64,000 nt of DNA from Longispora fulva. GTDB taxonomy: Bacteria > Actinomycetota > Actinomycetes > Mycobacteriales > Micromonosporaceae. The notes beneath the pieces are model-generated. The model made no database searches and was not told where the DNA came from. It was given only the letters and a program-made list of their open reading frames with translations. Within the stretch, counting starts at the first letter, position 1, and every line of letters begins with the position of its first letter. Positions 58,078-64,000 of this stretch are shown piece after piece. Position numbers and translations under genes: made by a program. The stretch lies in contig NZ_JADOUF010000001.1 in assembly GCF_015751905.1 (NCBI RefSeq), positions 3,906,001 through 3,970,000 of the forward strand, read 5' to 3'.

Positions 58078-59301
58078 GTGACCATCCGGGATATCTCCAC
58101 CGAGCAGGAACACGCCACCCCGGACCTTCCCACCGGCGGGCGGGTCCGGCGGCGGTGGCCGGTCGGCAGGATCGCCGTAGGGCTGGTCGCGCTCCTGTTC
58201 TTCGGGGGCCCGGCCCTGGCCGGTGCCGCCGGCGAGCGGTCCGGGAACATCGAGAACCGCGCGCTGGCACCGCGGCCCTCGATCTCCGACGGGTGGGAGT
58301 TCTTCCCCGAACTCAACAAGTGGGCGATCGACCGCCTGCCGCTCCGCGACCGCGCCGTGCGGGCCAACGACGAGGTCAGCGAGGCCGTCTTCGACGAGCT
58401 GCCGGCCTCCGCCGGGGGCAAACCGCCGGTGATGATGGGCAAGGACGGCCGCCTCTTCCTCGCCGACGACTTCGGGTACGCGTGCCGGGGCAACGAGCAC
58501 ATGGCCGACGTGGGCGCGAACGTCGCACGGCTGGGCCGGCTCATCGTCCGGGCGGGCGCCACCCTCACCACGTTCGTGGCACCGGACAAGACCTCGATCG
58601 AGACGGAGCAACTGCCCGGCCGGTATCCGTCGGACACCTGCGGCAACGCCGGGAAGCTGGCCCTGCGGCAGAAGCTGGCGAGCACCCCGCCGCAGGGGTA
58701 CGTCGACCTGTACGCCCCGATCGAGGACGTCCGGCGCGAACACGGCACGGCGTACCTGCGGTACGACACCCACTGGAACGACTACGGCCGGATCCAGTTC
58801 GCCAAGGTGTACGCGGGCCATCTCGACCCCGCGCTGCTGAACGGGGTCCGCACCGAGGTGGGGAGCCCGCAGCCGGTGCTCGGGGACCTGAATCTGCTGC
58901 GCGGCCGGCAGGAGAAGACGCCGATCGAACGCGCCTCCCTCGTCCGGCCCGGGGTCACGACCGTGGCCGGCGTCCAGACGGTGGAGAACACCGCGCTGGA
59001 CGTCAGCGTCTCCCGGAGCACCGGGGCCCCGCTGCACCCGGGGCGGACCGTGATGATCGGCGACTCGTTCCTGCACAGCGCGACACCGGCGCTGCAGCCG
59101 TTCTTCAGCGAACTCGTCATCGTCGCCCCGACCTTCCGGAAGATCGACGCGGCGAATCTGGGCCGGCTCCTCCTGACGGCGGACACCGTCGCGTTCGAAC
59201 AGGTCGAGCGGTACTACTACGGGGCCGACGCGGGGATTCTCTCGACGGAGTACCTCGACGAGGTGGAGCGGGCGATCGACGCTGGCCTGGCGGGCCGCTG
59301 A
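58078..59301 (+). CDS. AlgX/AlgJ-like SGNH-type O-acetyltransferase
   Basis: A 407-aa protein. One N-terminal membrane anchor (IAVGLVALLFFGGPALAG) is followed by an extracytoplasmic domain with NRALAPRPSISDG, DTHWNDYG (Asp/His of the catalytic pair) and IGDSFLHS (nucleophile Ser). It takes the acetyl group brought out by the MBOAT protein and adds it to a sugar polymer. GTG 58078 has GGAG six bases upstream; a GTG at 58054 in frame is the alternative. Confidence 0.88.
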   Translation: MTIRDISTEQEHATPDLPTGGRVRRRWPVGRIAVGLVALLFFGGPALAGAAGERSGNIENRALAPRPSISDGWEFFPELNKWAIDRLPLRDRAVRANDEVSEAVFDELPASAGGKPPVMMGKDGRLFLADDFGYACRGNEHMADVGANVARLGRLIVRAGATLTTFVAPDKTSIETEQLPGRYPSDTCGNAGKLALRQKLASTPPQGYVDLYAPIEDVRREHGTAYLRYDTHWNDYGRIQFAKVYAGHLDPALLNGVRTEVGSPQPVLGDLNLLRGRQEKTPIERASLVRPGVTTVAGVQTVENTALDVSVSRSTGAPLHPGRTVMIGDSFLHSATPALQPFFSELVIVAPTFRKIDAANLGRLLLTADTVAFEQVERYYYGADAGILSTEYLDEVERAIDAGLAGR

Positions 59302-59316
59302 GTCACCAGCGGCCCG
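59291..59316. terminator. 10-bp hairpin overlapping the AlgX-like stop codon
   Basis: CGGGCCGCTG (59291-59300), loop and CAGCGGCCCG (59307-59316) are perfect complements, between convergent genes. Confidence 0.7.
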
Positions 59317-59330
59317 TGGGGCCAGGCCGG

Positions 59331-60488
59331 TCAGTAGGAGCGGGGCAGGCCCAGGGTGTGCTGGGCGACGTAGTTGAGGATCATCTCGCGGCTGACCGGG
59401 GCGACCCTGGCCACCCGGGAGGCGACGAGCAGGGCGGCGACGCCGTAGTCGACGGACAGGCCGTTGCCGCCCAGGGTCTGGATCGACTGGTCGACGATGC
59501 GCGCGGCGGCTTCCGCGGCGGCGTACTTGGCCATGTTCGCCGCCTCGCCGGCCCCCTCGTCGTCGCCGGCGTCGTAGAGCCACGCGGCCTTCTGGGTGAG
59601 TAGCCGGGCCTGTTCGAGTTCGATCGCGCACACCGCAAGGGGGTGCGCGATGCCCTGGTGCGCGCCGATCGGGCCCTGCCACACGGTGCGGGTCTTCGCG
59701 TAGTCCACGGCGGTGTCCAGGGCCTGGCGGGCCATGCCGAGGCTGAACGCTGCGACCATGATCCGTTCGGGGTTCAGGCCGGCGAACAGCTGTCGCAGAC
59801 CGGCGTCCTCGTCGCCGACCAGCGCGTCGGCCGGCAGCGCCACGTCGTCGAGGAACAGCGCGAACTGTTTCTCCGGCGCGACGAGTTCCATCTCGATCGG
59901 CTGCCAGGTGAACCCGGGCACGTCGGTGGGCACGATGAACAGGGCCGGCTTGAGCCTGCCGGTGCGGGCGTCGGCGCTGCGGCCCACGACGAGGACGGCG
60001 TCGGCCTGGTCCACGCCGGAGATGAAGACCTTGCGACCGTTGAGAACCCACCCTTCCTCGGTACGGGTCCCCGTCGTCGTCAGGTTGTGGCTGTTGGAGC
60101 CCGCGTCGGGTTCGGTGATGCCGAACGCCATCGTGGTGGAGCCGTCCGCGATCCCGGGCAGCCACCTCTCCTTCTGGGCCACGGTGCCGAACCGGGCGAT
60201 GATCGAGCCGCAGATCGCCGGGGAGACGACCATGAGCAACAGGGGACAGCCGGCGGCGCCGAGTTCCTCGCACACCGCCGCGAGGTCCGCGATGCCGCCG
60301 CCCCCGCCGCCGTACTCGGCCGGGATGTTGACGCCCAGGTAGCCGTACCGGCCGGCCTCTTCCCACAGTTCCGTGGCGCGGCCGTCGGTGCGGACCTTGT
60401 CGCGCATGTAGCGGTGGCCGTAGCGCTTGCCGAGCTCGGCGACCGCCGCGCGCAGGGCGCGACGCTCGTCGGATTCGTGGAAGTTCAC
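59331..60488 (-). CDS. Acyl-CoA dehydrogenase (isovaleryl-CoA type)
   Basis: A 385-aa flavoprotein with FGITEPDAGSNSHNL, GWVLNGRKVFISG and QTLGGNGLSVDYG. The YEGT Glu of short/medium-chain enzymes is absent (APVSREMIL there), but Glu 241 in LNPERIMVAA lies where isovaleryl- and long-chain-type enzymes carry the catalytic base. With the adjacent carboxylase genes this suggests leucine/isovalerate breakdown. GTG 60488 overlaps the stop of the upstream gene (GTGA). Confidence 0.9.
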   Translation of the reverse strand: MNFHESDERRALRAAVAELGKRYGHRYMRDKVRTDGRATELWEEAGRYGYLGVNIPAEYGGGGGGIADLAAVCEELGAAGCPLLLMVVSPAICGSIIARFGTVAQKERWLPGIADGSTTMAFGITEPDAGSNSHNLTTTGTRTEEGWVLNGRKVFISGVDQADAVLVVGRSADARTGRLKPALFIVPTDVPGFTWQPIEMELVAPEKQFALFLDDVALPADALVGDEDAGLRQLFAGLNPERIMVAAFSLGMARQALDTAVDYAKTRTVWQGPIGAHQGIAHPLAVCAIELEQARLLTQKAAWLYDAGDDEGAGEAANMAKYAAAEAAARIVDQSIQTLGGNGLSVDYGVAALLVASRVARVAPVSREMILNYVAQHTLGLPRSY

Positions 60489-62491
60489 TGGTGTGCCTCC
60501 AGTACCGCGAGAAGGGTGTCGGTGTCGACCTGGTCGCCGACGCGGACGTGCAGGGCCGTGAGTGTCCCGTCGGCGTCGGCCGTGACGGGGAAACGCATCT
60601 TCATGGCTTCCAACTCCAGGAGCAGCGCCCCGGCGGGCAGCCGTTGGCCGGCGGTGACGTGCACGGCGACCACGGTGCCGGGCATCGGGGCGAGCAGGGA
60701 ACCGGCGGCGTGCGCGGCCCGGGGCGGCGGGAACCGGTCCACCGGGACCAGGGTCACCGCTCCGAGCGGCGAGTCCACACACACCAGGCCCGGGTAGGTC
60801 GCCACCTCGAACGTGTGCCGCAGGCCGTCGCGGGCCAGCACCACCCGGTCGGGGGTAGCGGAGACCAGTTCCACCCCCGACAGGTCGACACCCTGGTGGG
60901 TCGCGGCCAGGCCGGTGCGGGTCAGGCCGTAGGTCACCTCGTGGCCCACGAACACCTTCACCTGCTGGCTCGATGGCACGTTCCGCCAGCCGGACGGGAT
61001 GCCGCCGAGCACCGGCGCGCCGGCTCGGTTCCGGGCGGCCGCGGCCAGAGCGGCGGCCAACACGGACAGCCTGTCGACCTCCGGGGCGGCGGTCAGGGCG
61101 TGCCGGGCGAAGAAGCCGGTGTCCGTGGCACCGGCCAGGAACTCCGGATGGCGCAGGGTGCGCACCAGCAGGTCCCGGTTCGTGGCCAGGCCGTGCAGGG
61201 CCGCGCCGGCCAGCGCCGAGGCCAGCCGCCGGGCCGCCTCCTCCCGGGTCGGGGCCCAGGCCACCACCTTCGCGAGCATCGGATCATAGTGGACACTGAC
61301 CTGGTCGGCGCCCGCGTCGTCGACCCGCAGGCCGAATCCGACGGGCACCGCGAACCGCGCGTCGATCCCCGGAATCTCACACCGGTGCAGCGCGCCGGCC
61401 TGGGGCAGCCAGTCGCGGGCCGGATCCTCCGCGTACAGCCGGGCCTCGATCGCGTGCCCGGTCGGCTCCGGGGGCTCCGGGGGCAGCGCCGCGCCCTCGG
61501 CGATCCGGAGCTGCCATGCCACCAGGTCCAGCCCCGTGACGCACTCGGTCACCGGGTGCTCGACCTGGAGCCGGGTGTTCATCTCCAGGAAGAAGAACTC
61601 GCCGGTCGGGGCGACGAGGAACTCGACGGTGCCGGCGCCGGTGTACCCGATGGCCCGACAGATCCCGACCGAGGCTGCGGCGAGCTGGCCGCGCAGCGTC
61701 CCGGTGACGAACGGGGACGGGGTCTCCTCGATCACCTTCTGGTGGCGGCGCTGCAGGGAGCACTCGCGCTCCCCCAGGGTCCAGACCGTGCCGTGCGTGT
61801 CGGCGAGGACCTGGACCTCGATGTGCCGGCCGTCGGCGACATAGGGCTCGACGAAGACCTCGGCGTCGCCGAACGCCGCGGCGGCCTCGGCGCGGGCGAT
61901 CGCGAGCTCGGCCTCCAGGCGGGCCGGGTCGTGCACGATCCGCATGCCCCGGCCGCCGCCGCCGGCGTCGGCCTTGATGAGGACGGGGAAGAAGGCTTCG
62001 TCTCCCGCACCGGGAGCGGCGTCGACCGGGCGGGCCGGGGTGGGGGGTGCCGCCTCGGAGGCCGGGCCCGACGAGGGCGGCCCGAGGGTCCGGGACGACA
62101 GGGTGGGGACGCCGGCGTCGATGGCCAGCTTCTTCGCCGCCAGTTTGGAGCCCATCGCGGCGATCATCTCCGCCGACGGCCCGACCCACGTCAGCCCGGC
62201 GTCGTGCACCCGCAGCGCGAACTCGGCGTTCTCCGACAGGAACCCGTATCCCGGGTGCACCGCGTCCGCGCCCGCGCCGAGCGCCGCCGCGATGATCAGG
62301 TCGCCCCTCAGGTACGTGTCCGCCGGCGTCACCCCCGGCAGCCCCACGGCCAGGTCGGCCTCCGCGACGAATGGCGCGTCGGCGTCCACGTCGGAGAACA
62401 CCGCCACCGTCTCGATGCCCAGGTCACGGCACGTCCGGAGGATCCGGCGGGCGATCTCTCCCCGGTTGGCGACCAGCAGTCTGGTGATCAC
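60485..62491 (-). CDS. Acyl-CoA carboxylase biotin carboxylase/BCCP subunit (MCC alpha-like)
   Basis: A 668-aa protein: biotin carboxylase domain (LLVANRGEIARRI, VHPGYGFLSENAEFA, ATP loop KADAGGGGRGM, EMNTRLQVEHPVTE), a linker region and C-terminal biotinyl domain with LELEAMKMRF, biotinyl-Lys 631. It carboxylates biotin for the beta subunit upstream. An unusual ~30-residue Pro/Ala/Ser-rich insertion sits at residues ~134-164 in the ATP-grasp lid. GTG 62491 overlaps the beta-subunit stop by 4 nt. Confidence 0.93.
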   Translation of the reverse strand: MITRLLVANRGEIARRILRTCRDLGIETVAVFSDVDADAPFVAEADLAVGLPGVTPADTYLRGDLIIAAALGAGADAVHPGYGFLSENAEFALRVHDAGLTWVGPSAEMIAAMGSKLAAKKLAIDAGVPTLSSRTLGPPSSGPASEAAPPTPARPVDAAPGAGDEAFFPVLIKADAGGGGRGMRIVHDPARLEAELAIARAEAAAAFGDAEVFVEPYVADGRHIEVQVLADTHGTVWTLGERECSLQRRHQKVIEETPSPFVTGTLRGQLAAASVGICRAIGYTGAGTVEFLVAPTGEFFFLEMNTRLQVEHPVTECVTGLDLVAWQLRIAEGAALPPEPPEPTGHAIEARLYAEDPARDWLPQAGALHRCEIPGIDARFAVPVGFGLRVDDAGADQVSVHYDPMLAKVVAWAPTREEAARRLASALAGAALHGLATNRDLLVRTLRHPEFLAGATDTGFFARHALTAAPEVDRLSVLAAALAAAARNRAGAPVLGGIPSGWRNVPSSQQVKVFVGHEVTYGLTRTGLAATHQGVDLSGVELVSATPDRVVLARDGLRHTFEVATYPGLVCVDSPLGAVTLVPVDRFPPPRAAHAAGSLLAPMPGTVVAVHVTAGQRLPAGALLLELEAMKMRFPVTADADGTLTALHVRVGDQVDTDTLLAVLEAHQ

Positions 62492-64000
62492 GGCCGGAAC
62501 ACCCCGTATCCGTCGGTGCCCTTGACCGGGGCGGAATGGATGGCCGACAGGCAGATGCCGAGGACCGTGCGGGTGTCGCGGGGGTCGATCACCCCGTCGT
62601 CGTAGAGGCGGCCGGACAGGAACATCGGCAGCGACTCCGCCTCGATCTGCGCCTCGACGGCGGCGCGCATCATGGCGTCGCGGCCCTCGTCGTACCGGTC
62701 GCCGGCCGCCTGGCGCGCGATGATCGACAGGACACCGGCCAGCTGCTGGGGACCCATCACCGCGGCCTTGGCGCTGGGCCAGGCGAACAGGAACCGGGGA
62801 TCGAACGCCCGGCCGCACATCCCGTAGTGGCCGGCGCCGTAGGAGGCTCCCATCAGGACGGACAGGTGCGGCACCCGGCTGTTGGAGACCGCGTTGATCA
62901 TCATGGCACCGTACTTGATGATGCCGCCCCGTTCGTACTCCGCGCCGACCATGTATCCCGTCGTGTTGTGCAGGAAGATCAGCGGGGTGTCCGAGGAGTT
63001 GGCCAGCTGGATGAACTGGGCGGCCTTCTGCGACTCCTCCGCGAACAGCACGCCGCGCGCGTTGGCGAGGATACCGACCGGGTAGCCGTGCAGCCGGGCC
63101 CAGCCCGTGACGAGACTTGGCCCGTAGAGGGGTTTGACCTCGTCGAACTCTGACCCGTCCACGATTCTCGCGATCACCTCGCGCGGATCGAAGGGGGTCT
63201 TGAGATCCTCGGGGATGAGGTCGAGGAGGTCTTCCTCGTCCTTCAGCGGGGGCCTCGATTCCTGTGGTGAGGGGCCATGCTTGCGCCAGTTGAGCCGCGC
63301 GACGATCCGCCGCCCGATCCGGATCGCGTCCCGCTCGTCCTCCGCCAGGTGGTCGGCCAGCCCCGACACCCGGGCGTGCATCAACGCCCCGCCCAGGGAC
63401 TCGTCGTCGGACTCCTCCCCCGTGGCCATCCTCACCAACGGCGGACCGGCCAGGAACACCTTCGACCGGTCCCGGATCATCACCACGTGGTCGGACATTC
63501 CCGGGATGTACGCCCCGCCGGCCGTCGAGTTGCCGAACACCAGGGCGATCGTCGGCAGCCCCGCCGCCGACGCCCGGGTCAGGTCCCTGAACACCCGGCC
63601 ACCCGGGATGAAGATCTCCTTCTGGCTCGGCAGGTCCGCGCCCCCCGACTCCACCAGGTTGATCAGCGGCAACCGGTTCTCCATCGCGATGTCGGCCGCC
63701 CTGAACGTCTTCTTCAGCGTCCACGGGTTGCTGGCCCCGCCGCGCACCGTCGGGTCGTTGGCGATGATGACGCACTCGACGCCCTCGACGACCCCGATCC
63801 CGGTGACGACGCTGGCCCCGACCGGGTAGTCGCTCCCCCAGCCGGCGAGGGGGGCCAGCTCCAGGAACGGGGAGTCCTCGTCGATCAGCAGCTCGATGCG
63901 TTCCCTGGGCAGCAGTTTGCCCCGCTGGTGGTGTCTGCCGGTGTACTTCGCGCCTCCGCCCGCGACGGCCTTGGCGTGTTCCGCGTCGAGTTCGGCGAGC
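62488..64000 (-). CDS. Acyl-CoA carboxylase carboxyltransferase beta subunit (MCC beta-like), 5' truncated
   Basis: At least 503 residues; the reading frame runs off the window end. It shows KYTGRHHQRGKLLPRERI, VIIANDPTVRGGASNPWT, STAGGAYIPGMSD and VFLAGPPLVRMATGEE (acyl-CoA site), with ASYGAGHYGMCGRAFDPRF in the second half. The GPPLV-ATGE block is typical of methylcrotonyl/geranyl-type subunits. It is first of the visible genes in a beta-alpha-dehydrogenase operon whose order matches accD1-accA1-fadE19 of mycobacteria. Confidence 0.92.
   Translation of the reverse strand, partial: LAELDAEHAKAVAGGGAKYTGRHHQRGKLLPRERIELLIDEDSPFLELAPLAGWGSDYPVGASVVTGIGVVEGVECVIIANDPTVRGGASNPWTLKKTFRAADIAMENRLPLINLVESGGADLPSQKEIFIPGGRVFRDLTRASAAGLPTIALVFGNSTAGGAYIPGMSDHVVMIRDRSKVFLAGPPLVRMATGEESDDESLGGALMHARVSGLADHLAEDERDAIRIGRRIVARLNWRKHGPSPQESRPPLKDEEDLLDLIPEDLKTPFDPREVIARIVDGSEFDEVKPLYGPSLVTGWARLHGYPVGILANARGVLFAEESQKAAQFIQLANSSDTPLIFLHNTTGYMVGAEYERGGIIKYGAMMINAVSNSRVPHLSVLMGASYGAGHYGMCGRAFDPRFLFAWPSAKAAVMGPQQLAGVLSIIARQAAGDRYDEGRDAMMRAAVEAQIEAESLPMFLSGRLYDDGVIDPRDTRTVLGICLSAIHSAPVKGTDGYGVFRP

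Noticed and set aside
1-64000. tRNA, rRNA, insertion sequences or prophage genes
   Set aside because: I saw no T-loop-like tRNA signatures, transposase, integrase or phage structural motifs. A covariance-model search would be the decisive check.

Overview
The window is high-GC actinobacterial chromosome. Gene content points to a filamentous actinomycete of the Micromonosporaceae type: a pafA/pafB/pafC, tatA/tatC, helY and 5'-3' exonuclease block in roughly the mycobacterial order, many secreted hydrolases, many regulators, and frequent GTG starts. Many genes have a TANNNT box 5-7 nt before an ATG/GTG, which suggests leaderless mRNAs. The family placement is inference; there is no rRNA, tRNA, CRISPR array, transposase or integrase here.

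Layout. 1-843: end of an MFS pump. 0.9-11 kb: a lanthipeptide-like RiPP locus with two arms. The minus arm is a 38-aa Cys-rich precursor, an attenuator-like hairpin, an RRE/PqqD-M50 protease fusion, a TPR protein and a flavin reductase, the last three joined by 4-nt overlaps. The plus arm is a LanM synthetase, a second 60-aa candidate peptide and a large LuxR (LAL) regulator. 11-19.6 kb: penicillin acylase-like protein, exonuclease, alpha-lytic-type protease, HelY helicase, HAD protein. 19.6-28.6 kb: lipid kinase, tatC, tatA, pafC, pafB, a DUF3866 protein, a second HAD protein and pafA, the pupylation/DNA-damage/protein-export core. 28.6-34.3 kb: deoxysugar epimerase and reductase, secreted protease, DUF2142 and GtrA membrane proteins, glycosyltransferase (cell-envelope glycan genes). 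34.4-40.2 kb: two related mini-secreted proteins around a phosphopantetheinyl transferase, two peptidoglycan hydrolases, a membrane protein and a CubicO-type hydrolase. 40.2-41.3 kb: azoreductase and HxlR regulator sharing a tandem operator, followed by a 15-bp tandem repeat.

41.4-44.7 kb holds the most intriguing set: a P-loop protein, a membrane protein with a Ser/Cys tail (TIGR04222 type), a DUF692/MNIO multinuclear iron oxidase and an overlapping small partner protein. This looks like post-translational modification of a membrane-anchored Cys-rich tail. 44.7-53.5 kb: GH63-like glycosidase, an ABC exporter with MarR and TetR regulators, a divergent MFS pump, a secreted protein and a disulfide oxidoreductase. 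53.5-56.5 kb: TetR, a PrmC-like methyltransferase preceded by a leader peptide and hairpin, an SDR and a divergent MarR. 56.6-59.3 kb: MBOAT/AlgX-type O-acetylation pair. 59.3-64 kb: acyl-CoA dehydrogenase with biotin-dependent acyl-CoA carboxylase subunits, arranged like a leucine/isovalerate degradation operon; the last gene runs off the window.
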